Part shown: positions 5,668 to 12,840 of the stretch, piece after piece
How the letters are laid out: each line of letters starts with the position of its first letter
Position numbering within the stretch: the first letter of the stretch is position 1
Origin: a virus
Reading direction: 5' to 3' (one strand)
DNA: 38,302 bases
Virus record (IMG/VR): IMGVR_UViG_3300046515_000180
Location: 1 to 38,302 of that record
The notes under the pieces: model-generated
Told to the model about the DNA's origin: nothing
The model's input: the letters and a program-made list of their open reading frames with translations, nothing else
Database searches by the model: none
Position numbers and translations under genes: made by a program

Positions 5668-6954
5668 TCACTCAACCGCCCGGAGTCCACTACCCGCCTC
5701 CCCCGACAGCGCAGCCCGCACGTTCTCCCGTGCACCCTCGCTCTCGTGCGTGTAGATCCACGTCACCTTCCCGCCCCGCTTCTGCCCGAGGAACGCCTGC
5801 GTGTCCCGCTCCGACACACCCTTCAGGTGCAGACGGCTCGTCACGTCATGCCGGTACTCGTACGGACGCGGCCACCACTCAGGCCGCCCCGTCTCCGGGT
5901 TCTCCACCATCCGCGCCACACCGGCCTGGATGCAGGCACGACGCCACGGCCGGCGAATGTTGTTGACGTTCAGCGCGGCGCCCCGCGGCCCACGGAAGAT
6001 CAGTTCCTCCGTATGCAGATCGAAGCCGTCCCCGACCTTCGAACGGGTCGCCTTCGGCTGCCACTTCGCGAGCATCCACTGCACCGCCTCCCACGCCGTG
6101 GGCGTGAGTGGCACCGCCCGGAACCCCGCCTCCGTCTTGGGTGTCGCCTGCCGGCGCAAGCGCCCGTTGTCACTGACGAGGATCTCCTTGACGTACAGCA
6201 GGCGCTCTTCCTCGTTGAGGCAGTTGAGCCGCGCTCCCGCGACCTCGCCCGGGCGCATTGCTGTCTCGTAGGCAAAATCGCGGAAGATCCGCTGGTAGTA
6301 CTCGGGCAGCGCAGCATGGATGAGGTCGTACTGCGCAGCCGTCGGAGGCTTCAGATCGTCCGGGTGCTTCACCGGCTTCGTCGCCGTCATCGACAAGTGC
6401 GTCGCCGGGTTGGTGGCTATGCGCTCCCCGTCCTTGATAGCCGCGCTGAGGAGCGCAACGAGCAGCTCCTTGACCTTCTTCTGCGTCTCCCAGCCCTTCA
6501 CCTCATGGGTGAGCCACTTCTGAAGAGCCATGTACTCCAGGTCGATCAGCCGCCACTCGCCCCACTTGGGCTCGATGTGCGTACGCCACAGACCGAGTTT
6601 CCGGTTCCTGGTGGTCGTGGTGACCTTCGCCTGCTCAACCTCCCAGAAATCAGCCCACCACCTGGCAAGCTTGATCTTGCCGCGCTCCGGATCGCGGTAC
6701 GTCCGCTCACGAACCTCGGTGCGGGACTTGTCGAGGAAAGCCTCCGCAGCCTTCTTCCCACCCTCAGAGATCGGGAAGTTCTTCGCCTTCTGCTTCCCGG
6801 CCGGGTCCCGGTACCGGGCCTGCCAGGAGCCGATGCAGTCCCTGCGGGGCCGGCGGTCGCCGTACTCGGCTGGGGGGTACTCGGCCACGCAAAGGTCGCA
6901 GCCGCATGCCTTGCTGCGGACCTGCCGCGGATTGTTCTGTGCCCTACGCGGCAT
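5668..6954 (-). CDS. int: Tyrosine integrase (site-specific recombinase)
   Basis: 428 residues, ATG at 6954, ending 150 bases from the tRNA-like core it should act on. An N-terminal Cys-containing segment (CGCDLCVAEYPP) and an Arg/Lys-rich region may bind arm sites. A core-binding domain spans about 95-185 and the catalytic domain about 200-415. Catalytic residues visible: Arg234 (AMRPGE), Lys273 (TPKTEAGFR), Arg368 in YEYRHD, Tyr401 in WIYTHE as the nucleophile. The usual first His of HxxR is Tyr365, common in actinobacterial relatives, and the later His of the LGH box is Gln391, which is less usual. It catalyses recombination of attP with a tRNA attB. It faces away from the early operon and is read leftward with the two genes upstream. 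Confidence 0.95.
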   Translation of the reverse strand: MPRRAQNNPRQVRSKACGCDLCVAEYPPAEYGDRRPRRDCIGSWQARYRDPAGKQKAKNFPISEGGKKAAEAFLDKSRTEVRERTYRDPERGKIKLARWWADFWEVEQAKVTTTTRNRKLGLWRTHIEPKWGEWRLIDLEYMALQKWLTHEVKGWETQKKVKELLVALLSAAIKDGERIATNPATHLSMTATKPVKHPDDLKPPTAAQYDLIHAALPEYYQRIFRDFAYETAMRPGEVAGARLNCLNEEERLLYVKEILVSDNGRLRRQATPKTEAGFRAVPLTPTAWEAVQWMLAKWQPKATRSKVGDGFDLHTEELIFRGPRGAALNVNNIRRPWRRACIQAGVARMVENPETGRPEWWPRPYEYRHDVTSRLHLKGVSERDTQAFLGQKRGGKVTWIYTHESEGARENVRAALSGEAGSGLRAVE

Positions 6955-6986
6955 GTCGCTTCACCTCCGCCTGTGAGGCGTGGTGG

Positions 6987-7235
6987 CTACGCTCCATGGT
7001 TCATCACCTGATCACTCCTCCGCTGTTCTGGTACGCGGGGGAGCAAATCGATAGCTTCCCCGCACCAGCAGATTGCACCCAACTCGGGCTGCACTACAGC
7101 GAGTTCGGCCATGATGGCGCGCACGACCGTGACGCTGCGTTCATAGCCAAGGAGGCGGGGGAGGGTGATGGTCCGGGCGTCAGAATCGAAGACGCGGAAC
7201 TCGGGCCGAGCGGTGAATCTGACGTGCACGCACAT
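6987..7235 (-). CDS. Small hypothetical protein upstream of the integrase
   Basis: 82 residues, ATG at 7235 with AGGGG about 8 bases upstream on the minus strand. It begins MCVHVRFTARPEFRVFDSDA, with a later region VVRAIMAELAVVQPELGAIC and the Cys-Trp-Cys run CWCGEA. No family was recognised. The gap to the integrase start is 32 bases, so the two genes probably form one leftward operon. Its role could be in lysogeny or integration control, but nothing in the sequence proves this. Confidence 0.6.
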   Translation of the reverse strand: MCVHVRFTARPEFRVFDSDARTITLPRLLGYERSVTVVRAIMAELAVVQPELGAICWCGEAIDLLPRVPEQRRSDQVMNHGA

Positions 7236-7378
7236 GTGCTACCCCTGGATCGCAGGCAGATGGGAACCTGCGGCCGAAGGGGGAGGACATCGGCCGTGCG
7301 CACGACCGTACCCCCAAGTGGTGGAATTTTCGACCATTAGTGAACGTGTTGTTGCGAAAACATCACCGCGAGTGAGCA

Positions 7379-7392
7379 ATGCATTTATGCAT
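7379..7392. promoter_or_regulatory. Dyad repeat in the AT-rich gap between repressor and small gene
   Basis: ATGCAT (7379-7384) and ATGCAT (7387-7392) flank TT; an offset outer pair GTGAG/CTCAC (7372-7376 and 7396-7400) surrounds them. It lies just past the end of the repressor gene and upstream of the leftward 7235 gene, in a locally AT-rich stretch. It may be an operator or a weak terminator. Confidence 0.4.
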
Positions 7393-7429
7393 GGACTCAC
7401 GAACCACGCGAAGGGTTGTACAGCAATCG

Positions 7430-7813
7430 CTACGGCTTCGCGGAGCGGCCCTCGTTAGCCTCGTTCCACTCATTCAGCGCGCGTAGCTGCGCCTCCTGCG
7501 CGTGCTGCTGTTCGGCTGTGAGGCCGCGGATGAGGTTGAGGATCCGCTCTTCAGCGTCGGGGCCGAGGTCGCCCGGGGTTGCGCGGTCGGTCGCCGCGAA
7601 GAGCTCCGCCTCGGTGAACTTCGGGTAGGCCTTCGCGAGGGCGCGCAGTGCGGCTGGCCGAGGCTTCCGCTTGCGGTTCATCCAGAAGTTCACGGTGGAC
7701 CCGTGCACGTCGATTGCGTCACCGATCTGCTTCTCGGTGACGTTGTACTCCTCCTTGAGCCGCTTGAGGAGCTGGGGAAAGTCCTCGGCGGGGCGGGGGT
7801 CGGCGTTGTCCAC
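7430..7813 (-). CDS. Immunity repressor candidate, XRE-family
   Basis: 127 residues from GTG 7813 (VDNADPRPAEDFPQLLKRLK). A helix-turn-helix spans about residues 13-62, with TEKQIGDAIDVHGSTVNFWM as the core motif. The C-terminal third is a long charged helix (ERILNLIRGLTAEQQHAQEA), likely for dimerisation. No LexA-type peptidase domain is present, so RecA-driven self-cleavage is not expected. A TTG at 7849 would add 12 residues but falls inside the dyad at 7835-7861. From GTG 7813 translation could be leaderless, because a -35/-10-like pair (TTGCAA, GAATCT) lies just upstream. Its divergent position opposite Cro-like and Xis-like genes, with repeated half-sites between, supports the repressor role. 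Confidence 0.8.
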   Translation of the reverse strand: MDNADPRPAEDFPQLLKRLKEEYNVTEKQIGDAIDVHGSTVNFWMNRKRKPRPAALRALAKAYPKFTEAELFAATDRATPGDLGPDAEERILNLIRGLTAEQQHAQEAQLRALNEWNEANEGRSAKP

Positions 7814-7834
7814 AGGGCAAGATTCCCGCACCGG

Positions 7835-7861
7835 TTCTACTTTTTGCAAGCGAAAGTAGAA
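7835..7861. promoter_or_regulatory. Perfect dyad at the repressor promoter, candidate operator
   Basis: TTCTACTTT (7835-7843) and AAAGTAGAA (7853-7861) are perfect 9-base arms around a 9-base spacer, just upstream of the preferred repressor start. Its outer half-site TTCTAC/GTAGAA resembles the TTCGAC/GTAGAA elements at 8005-8023 and 8346-8364, so one regulator may bind all of them. A separate 10-base palindrome, GTCATATGAC, lies at 7917-7926. Confidence 0.6.
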
Positions 7862-7970
7862 GCGTGGCGCAAAGCTATTCAGTGCGCGACCTCCCCGTCA
7901 CGCGCTGTGCTAGCGAGTCATATGACAGCAGCCTAGAACAGACTTTCGACTGACGCACCCCCACGAAGCT

Positions 7971-8000
7971 ACTCGGCGAATCTCGGCGAGACTCGTTGAC
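7971..8000. repeat. Decamer repeats upstream of the early promoter, related to those in attP
   Basis: Three 10-base units in register: ACTCGGCGAA (7971-7980), TCTCGGCGAG (7981-7990), ACTCGTTGAC (7991-8000). The motif CTCGGCGA(A/G)TCT is the reverse complement of the attP decamers at 5541-5560. The last unit runs into the -35 element TTGACA at 7996. Confidence 0.65.
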
Positions 8001-8024
8001 ATCATTCGACTTCGACTGTAGAAA
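7996..8024 (+). promoter_or_regulatory. Early rightward promoter with overlapping operator half-sites
   Basis: TTGACA (7996-8001), a spacer of exactly 17 bases, then TAGAAA (8019-8024) give a near-consensus sigma-70/HrdB-type promoter, rare in this GC-rich window. The spacer holds two direct TTCGAC copies (8005-8010 and 8011-8016), and with GTAGAA (8018-8023) the second makes a near-palindrome. This fits a repressor-controlled early promoter driving the 8081 gene and the long operon behind it. Confidence 0.8.
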
Positions 8025-8080
8025 TGTCACATCACCCCGGAAGCGGGGAGACCAACAACACCACCTGGCACGGGGAACAC

Positions 8081-8395
8081 ATGCCGAAACTCCACCGCAA
8101 GGGCGAAGGCAAGCCACTCAGAGCCGCCATGGAGCGAGCCGGACTCACGGGTCCCGAACTCGCCGAGGCCACCAAGGAAGTGGACCCCGCCGGACGGGGC
8201 ATCAGTCCCGCCACCGTCGGACGCCTCGCCGGACGCGGCAAAACCTCTCGCGACCCATGCGAGTGGAAGACCGCCTGGTTCGTCGCCGAAGCACTGCACC
8301 GGAAGACGAACGCCCCCCTCCAGGACCTCTTTTCCATGCCCCCACATTCGACTTCGACAATCGAAAGGTCAAGGTCCGATGCCGAAGAAGACTGA
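8081..8395 (+). CDS. Cro-like helix-turn-helix regulator
   Basis: 104 residues, ATG at 8081 behind GGGGAAC; this is the first gene after the early promoter. Residues 10-75 resemble an XRE helix-turn-helix: GKPLRAAMERAGLTGPELAE, then GISPATVGRLAGRGKTS as the recognition part. The longer frame from 8024 would start inside the -10 element and is rejected. As the first early product opposite the repressor it is the natural Cro or anti-repressor counterpart. The distal end of the gene carries a second copy of the TTCGACTTCGAC operator motif, and it overlaps the next gene by 17 bases. Confidence 0.7.
   Translation: MPKLHRKGEGKPLRAAMERAGLTGPELAEATKEVDPAGRGISPATVGRLAGRGKTSRDPCEWKTAWFVAEALHRKTNAPLQDLFSMPPHSTSTIERSRSDAEED
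8345..8364. promoter_or_regulatory. Second copy of the immunity-region operator motif
   Basis: ATTCGACTTCGAC (8345-8357) is identical over 13 bases to 8004-8016 in the early promoter. It is again followed after one base by a degenerate inverted half-site (ATCGAA, 8359-8364). It sits 15 bases before the ATG at 8379, inside the end of the preceding gene, and could give separate control of the Xis-like gene. Confidence 0.6.
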
Positions 8396-8627
8396 CCGCC
8401 GCGTCCCCCTCCCGGCCGGCCTCATCCCCCTCCTCGACCAGCAGCAGCTGGAGACGTACTACGACGTCTCCGACTGGCAGGTCCTCCAGTGGATCAAGCA
8501 GGGGATGCCCGTCGAGCCGTTCGCCGGCCGTGGTCGTCGGTTCGACCTCGCCAAGTGCGCCGCGTGGCATGCCGCAAACGCATCGCCGGACGCGGGCCGC
8601 GTCGCGCAGCTCGCTTCCGCGGGCTGA
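8379..8627 (+). CDS. Excisionase-like / MerR-type winged helix DNA-binding protein
   Basis: 82 residues, ATG at 8379, RBS-like AAGGTC upstream. The sequence LLDQQQLETYYDVSDWQVLQ with the following WIKQGMPVEPFAGRGRRFDL matches the compact winged helix shared by MerR-like excisionases and small packaging proteins such as Nu1. Its place as second early gene, near int and the attP decamers, favours excisionase or a Cox-type dual regulator. It is a single-domain protein; the DNA-binding call is firm and the exact role is inferred. Confidence 0.65.
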   Translation: MPKKTDRRVPLPAGLIPLLDQQQLETYYDVSDWQVLQWIKQGMPVEPFAGRGRRFDLAKCAAWHAANASPDAGRVAQLASAG

Positions 8628-8719
8628 CTGCTCCCCCAAAGAAAGTCGGGGCCGCCCGGACGGCCAGGTCCAGGAAGCCCCTCGGCACACCTCAACCAGT
8701 CAGAAAGAAGAGGTCCACC

Positions 8720-8977
8720 GTGACCACAGTTTCGCAGACCCCGGACTCGGGTCAGATCAGAGTCCTCCCCCTGCACGAGGCGCCGCAGGCGTTCGTCGAC
8801 AAGGAAGGCGACGTGTGGGTGCCGAACGGGCACACCGCGTCGGGTGAGCTGCTGCTCTCCTGCCCGCAGCCGCAGGACCCGGAGGACGCGGGGGTGGGCG
8901 AGTCGTTCGCCTGGACGCTGCGGCTGGTTGAGGCGGGTTTCGGTCCGCTGACGGTTCGTTCGGCGGTGTCCCTGTGA
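8720..8977 (+). CDS. Hypothetical early protein
   Basis: 85 residues, GTG at 8720 with AGAGG about 7 bases upstream. The sequence has a beta-rich look (AFVDKEGDVWVPNGHTASGE, then LLLSCPQPQDP and FAWTLRLVEAGFGPLTV). It seems to belong to a conserved family of Streptomyces phage early proteins, without known function. The stop overlaps the GTG of the next gene (GTGA at 8974), starting the long chain of coupled genes. Confidence 0.65.
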   Translation: MTTVSQTPDSGQIRVLPLHEAPQAFVDKEGDVWVPNGHTASGELLLSCPQPQDPEDAGVGESFAWTLRLVEAGFGPLTVRSAVSL

Positions 8978-9924
8978 GCGCGCCGATGGTGGTGAACACG
9001 TCGGACGGAACGGTGTGGCTGCGTCGTGCTGAGACGCGTGGCGGGCTCGCCTTGTACGCGCCGCAGGATGTGTGCCGGTGCCCGGAGTTCGTGATGGCGA
9101 CGGAGGCTGAGCTCGCGGAGCACGGGATCACGGGGTCGGCGTACGCGCTGCCGGTGCCGGTCGGTCCGGTGCTGCGGTCGGAGTTGGATCAGGCTCGCGA
9201 CGACGTCATGGGGGCGTGCCTGGCTCGCTGGGAAGAGGAGCAGGACAACGCGCGGCTGCGGCTGGCGCTCGCCTCGGCGAAGCGCGGGCGGTCCCAGCTG
9301 CGGGCCCAGGTGGCCGAGTTGGAGGCCCAGCGCGAGCGTCGTCGTGTCCGTCTCGTAGCACTCCAGAACGACGCGCTGAACATGCGCGGCACGCTCTCGC
9401 CGAACGGCGAGGACAACAAGGTCCCATTCACCCTCGGGGAGACGCTCACCCCGGCTGTGGAGTGGCTCATCAACCGGGTCGCCGAGTTGGAGGCGGAGCG
9501 GCACTCGACGAACGAGGCGCTGGACGACGCGGTGCAGGCCCTGCGCGCGGACCGGGCCGAGCCCGCCAAGGGACCGTCGGCGGCCGAGTCGGCGGACCGG
9601 TGGACCGCGCTGTTCGCGCCGACGCAGGCGCTGCGGGTGGAGGCCGAGCGGCCTGGGGCCTGCGACGCGTGCGGCTCCCTGCCGGAGCAGTGGTGCCCGG
9701 ACTGCGCGGCTTGCAAGGCGGGCTGCCATGGCGGACACGAGGGCAACCCGTGCGGGCACGCGAACGCGCCGTGGGCCAATACCGAGGCTGTGCCGCCCCG
9801 GGTGCAGGCGATGCGGGCGCTGCTGGACGGACAGCGTGCAGCGGTCGAGGACCCGCACGACGGACCCCTCCACCACGACTACCGCGTGGGCCGGGACATG
9901 CCTGAGACGGGCGGTGGCCAGTGA
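8974..9924 (+). CDS. Coiled-coil protein with C-terminal Cys-rich region
   Basis: 316 residues, GTG at 8974 overlapping the upstream stop. Residues 1-60 are a small mixed domain. About 68-190 is a long coiled coil (LRAQVAELEAQRERRRVRL and VAELEAERHSTNEALDDA). Residues 225-265 hold a Cys/His cluster: ACDACGSLPEQWCPDCAACK followed by CHGGHEG and CGHANA, a likely zinc-binding knuckle. No enzyme motif is seen. Proteins of this build (coil plus treble-clef zinc) recur among Streptomyces phage early genes with no known role. Confidence 0.65.
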   Translation: MSAPMVVNTSDGTVWLRRAETRGGLALYAPQDVCRCPEFVMATEAELAEHGITGSAYALPVPVGPVLRSELDQARDDVMGACLARWEEEQDNARLRLALASAKRGRSQLRAQVAELEAQRERRRVRLVALQNDALNMRGTLSPNGEDNKVPFTLGETLTPAVEWLINRVAELEAERHSTNEALDDAVQALRADRAEPAKGPSAAESADRWTALFAPTQALRVEAERPGACDACGSLPEQWCPDCAACKAGCHGGHEGNPCGHANAPWANTEAVPPRVQAMRALLDGQRAAVEDPHDGPLHHDYRVGRDMPETGGGQ

Positions 9925-10118
9925 GTTGCCAGAGCTCGGCGGATGACGTGTTCGCCTGCCTGCTCCTCGCGGTCGGCCTGTTCGGGACGTCGCTGGTCCC
10001 GTTCTTCCTGCTGGTCAACTCCGAGCACCTCACGCCGAAGTGCCTGCGCCAGGCGCCGCTGTCGGCGGCCGCGCTCCTCATGCTTCTCACCACTCCGGCG
10101 AAGGGCGCCACGTCATGA
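9921..10118 (+). CDS. Small membrane protein
   Basis: 65 residues, GTG at 9921 in a GTGA overlap. Two hydrophobic segments are visible: VFACLLLAVGLFGTSLVPFF (about 10-29) and LSAAALLMLLT (about 47-57), joined by a polar loop. The final codons overlap the start of the next gene. No family was recognised. Confidence 0.55.
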   Translation: MSCQSSADDVFACLLLAVGLFGTSLVPFFLLVNSEHLTPKCLRQAPLSAAALLMLLTTPAKGATS

Positions 10119-10345
10119 AGTACCGAGCCGTACTGATCCAGACCGCCTCGTGCGTCGTCGAGTTCGAGGCTCCCGAGGACGCGACTCCGGAGCAGCTCGA
10201 ACAGGCCGCGCAGGAAGCCGAGACGCCGACGCTGTGCCACCAGTGCGCGTCGTCGGACCGCAACCAGTCGCTGAACATCGACGGCGACTGGGAGCTGTTC
10301 CGCGACGAGTCGGGCGAGCCCGAGATCAACGTGGACGGTGCCTGA
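10115..10345 (+). CDS. Hypothetical protein with CxxC motif
   Basis: 76 residues, ATG at 10115, overlapping the previous stop. It starts with a beta strand (MKYRAVLIQTASCVVEFEAP), then an acidic helix and LCHQCASS. The C-terminal half (LNIDGDWELFRDESG) looks beta-rich. It may be a small zinc-binding or ubiquitin-like fold; function unknown. The stop overlaps the next ATG. Confidence 0.6.
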   Translation: MKYRAVLIQTASCVVEFEAPEDATPEQLEQAAQEAETPTLCHQCASSDRNQSLNIDGDWELFRDESGEPEINVDGA

Positions 10346-10746
10346 TGAACCACTCCCAGAAGCCGCAGCAGTCGTTCAGCCTCGGCGCCAACGGGCTCCA
10401 CGGGGTCCTCCGCGTCGACCAGATCCGCACCGACACCCTCATGACCCTCGTCGCCGGATGGGGTGACGAGGACACCCGCGCCGACGTGATCGCCGCGCTC
10501 GACGAGCTGGCCGCAGTCGTCACCGGGGTGGCCCGCGAGGGCGAGTTGGACGCGGCGATCGAGCAGGTCGAGGACGTCGCGGGGATGGACACGGCGCAGG
10601 TCGAGGTCCGCATGTCGGATGTGCGCCGTCTGCTGGCCGAGCTCGGCGAGGTGGCTCGGGTGTTGTTCCGGTTCGGGTCGAAGGGCCCGTCGGTGCACCT
10701 CGCGAAGAGCCCGCTTCCGGAGCAGTCGGATCGGCGGTCGGCATGA
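10345..10746 (+). CDS. Hypothetical helical early protein
   Basis: 133 residues, ATG at 10345 (TGATG overlap). After a short polar N-terminus, most of the sequence is predicted helix rich in Glu, Asp, Val and Arg (ADVIAALDELAAVVTGVARE, then VRMSDVRRLLAELGEVARVL). No motif was recognised. It is part of the coupled early operon. Confidence 0.6.
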   Translation: MNHSQKPQQSFSLGANGLHGVLRVDQIRTDTLMTLVAGWGDEDTRADVIAALDELAAVVTGVAREGELDAAIEQVEDVAGMDTAQVEVRMSDVRRLLAELGEVARVLFRFGSKGPSVHLAKSPLPEQSDRRSA

Positions 10747-11222
10747 GTGCCCGCCGTCAGATCATCGCCGCGCTGTCCGAGGACAGCATGGGCGGAATCG
10801 CCACCCTCCACGACGTCGCCCACGCCGAGCAGCTCGTCGACGCACACCGCGCCGAGGTCCTCGCCGAGGCCACCACGTGGCTCGTCAAGAAAGCCCGCGA
10901 GTACCGCGCCACCAGGAACAAGCTGGGTCGGACGCAAGCCGACACAACCGCCGTACTGGCTTCGAAGATCGCCCGGGGTGCGGTCCGCCCGGACAACCGG
11001 CTGATGCTGCCCGATCCCAAGTTCTTCGAGGTCGACCGCACCTACGCCGCAGACCGGTGGCAATTCCACTGCCTCGCCGTGACCAGCCACCCGCGCACAG
11101 GAGAGGCCCGCGCGATCGGCTGGTACACGAGCAAGACCGGACTGCCGTCGGTCGAGGCGCTCGACCCGGACGACTGGGAGCACGGCGGCTGGGCCGAGGT
11201 CACCGAGGACGGTGCCGCATGA
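10743..11222 (+). CDS. Hypothetical early protein
   Basis: 159 residues, ATG at 10743 overlapping the previous stop. The N-terminal 75 residues are helical (LVDAHRAEVLAEATTWLVKK). The C-terminal half is beta-rich and aromatic, WQFHCLAVTSHPRTGEARAI followed by GWYTSKTG. The arrangement suggests a small alpha/beta domain. The family was not recognised. Confidence 0.6.
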   Translation: MSARRQIIAALSEDSMGGIATLHDVAHAEQLVDAHRAEVLAEATTWLVKKAREYRATRNKLGRTQADTTAVLASKIARGAVRPDNRLMLPDPKFFEVDRTYAADRWQFHCLAVTSHPRTGEARAIGWYTSKTGLPSVEALDPDDWEHGGWAEVTEDGAA

Positions 11223-11794
11223 GCGACAACCTCGCGAAGGCCCGCGCCGCAGTCGCCCCGCTTATCGCCCACGACACCGGAGACCGCCCCCGGTGGCGAA
11301 TCATCCACACCGACAGCGAATCACCCTCCGGAGTCGCCCTCACCTGCACCGGCGACAACAGCGACGCACTCCACATGATCGACGACTACCCGGGCGGACC
11401 CATCCACGACGAGGAGGGTGTCTACGACTGCTGCCCGTGGCCGCAGTTCGAGACGTACTCCCCGGTGCTGGCCGCGTACCTGGTGGCGCTGCTCAACGCG
11501 GACGCCGAGGAGAAGGCCACCGCTCCGGCGGCGAGGGCCACTCCCGCCGGGCCCACGGGTCGCGTCGCTCAACTCCTCGACGCAATCCGCACCGCACGCG
11601 GCCGCTGGACCACCGTCACCGCCTTCCGGTTCTACCGCGACCACATCCGCGACCTCGACCACCTGCCGAACACGCAGTGCCGCGCCGTCGCCCGCGGTGA
11701 TCTCCGCGACCTCGCGGCCTGGGGCCACCTGCTCCGGCACGAGGAGCCGGGCCGCCAGTACTACACGCTCAAGACCCGCAAGGACACCGCCTGA
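11219..11794 (+). CDS. Hypothetical protein, possible winged-helix C-terminus
   Basis: 191 residues, ATG at 11219. Residues 20-90 are beta-rich with acidic and Cys residues (GVYDCCPWPQFETYSPVLAA). Residues 105-190 look like a compact helical domain ending in a wing-like strand: VAQLLDAIRTARGRWTTVTA, then LRDLAAWGHLLRHEEPGRQY. A DNA-binding role for the C-terminal half is possible but not shown. It sits immediately before the recombination genes. Confidence 0.55.
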   Translation: MSDNLAKARAAVAPLIAHDTGDRPRWRIIHTDSESPSGVALTCTGDNSDALHMIDDYPGGPIHDEEGVYDCCPWPQFETYSPVLAAYLVALLNADAEEKATAPAARATPAGPTGRVAQLLDAIRTARGRWTTVTAFRFYRDHIRDLDHLPNTQCRAVARGDLRDLAAWGHLLRHEEPGRQYYTLKTRKDTA

Positions 11795-12840
11795 TGACGA
11801 CCACCGCGCAGGCCGGGCCCACCAGCCCGGCCGCCGGCCGCCGGGTAACACCGACCGGCCGCCTCATCCTCCCCGCCGACGCCGACCGCGCCGACTGGCT
11901 CACCGCCCGCCGCTCCGGACTCGGCTCCAGCGACATCGCCGCAGTCCTCGGCATCAGCCGCTACGGCAACGCCCTCTCCGTCTACCACGACAAGACCGGC
12001 GGACTCCCCCTCGAAAGCGACGACAGCGAACCCGCCCTGTGGGGACGGCTCAACGAAGAGACCGTCGCCCGCGAATGGGCCCGCCGCAACCGCTCCGTCG
12101 TCTGGCGGGTCGGCCTCGTCCAGAACGTCGACCGGCCGTGGCAGATGTGCACCCTGGACCGCCGCGTCCTGGAATGCCCGCTCGCCGACGGCCGCGAGAA
12201 GTGCGCCGTAGAGATCAAGTGCCGCGACAAGATGAAGGCCGGACAGTTCCGGCGCGGCGTCGCGGACGACGTCCTCGTACAGACGCTGTGGCAGGCCGAC
12301 GTGTGCGGCTACGACCACATCCACGCCGCGGTCCTGATCGGCGGGAACGACTACCGCCAGTACGTGATCCGCGTCGCCGACCACCAGCAGCTCATCGACG
12401 ACCTGCGCACGGCCGGGGCGAACGCCTGGCAACAGATCGAGGCCCGGCGCCCCCCGGTGCTCGCCGCGGACGCCGACCCGGACGTCCTGCTCGACCTCTA
12501 CGAGCAGCTCTACCCCAACCGCGCGGGCGCCGTCGACATCACCAGGGACATCGACACACAGGACGCGGTCGCCGACTACCTCGACGCCCACAACGACCTG
12601 ACCGCCGCCGAGCGCAGGAAGAAAGCAGCGAAGGCCCGCATCCTCTCTGGCCTCGCAGGCGCGGAATCCGCGACCGTCCTGGACCGCACCTACGTGGCGC
12701 TCGACGAGCAGTCCCGCGAGTGGACCGACACCAAACGTCTCGCCGAGCGCTGGCCCGACGCCTACGCCGACTGCGTCGAGGACCGCGTCTCCCGCCGCCT
12801 GAACATTCCCCGCACTGTCCGTGAGGAGCACAACGCATGA
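11794..12840 (+). CDS. YqaJ-like viral recombinase (lambda-Exo/RecB-type nuclease)
   Basis: 348 residues, ATG at 11794. The diagnostic start of the fold is RRSGLGSSDIAAVLGISRYG (39-58). The PD-(D/E)XK active site follows as Asp122 in CTLDRR and Glu140-x-Lys142 in VEIKCRDKMKAGQF; a Gln in VQTLWQADVC fits the family pattern. Residues 240-348 form a helical C-terminal extension. Known role: 5'-3' degradation of double-stranded ends to make single-stranded tails for annealing. It is directly coupled to the Erf-type gene, so both probably act as a two-component phage recombination system at ends or broken forks. Confidence 0.92.
   Translation: MTTTAQAGPTSPAAGRRVTPTGRLILPADADRADWLTARRSGLGSSDIAAVLGISRYGNALSVYHDKTGGLPLESDDSEPALWGRLNEETVAREWARRNRSVVWRVGLVQNVDRPWQMCTLDRRVLECPLADGREKCAVEIKCRDKMKAGQFRRGVADDVLVQTLWQADVCGYDHIHAAVLIGGNDYRQYVIRVADHQQLIDDLRTAGANAWQQIEARRPPVLAADADPDVLLDLYEQLYPNRAGAVDITRDIDTQDAVADYLDAHNDLTAAERRKKAAKARILSGLAGAESATVLDRTYVALDEQSREWTDTKRLAERWPDAYADCVEDRVSRRLNIPRTVREEHNA

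Noticed and set aside
5647-7011. 454-codon plus-strand frame opposite the integrase
   Set aside because: The minus strand carries all integrase motifs; the plus frame is an Arg/Pro/Leu shadow.
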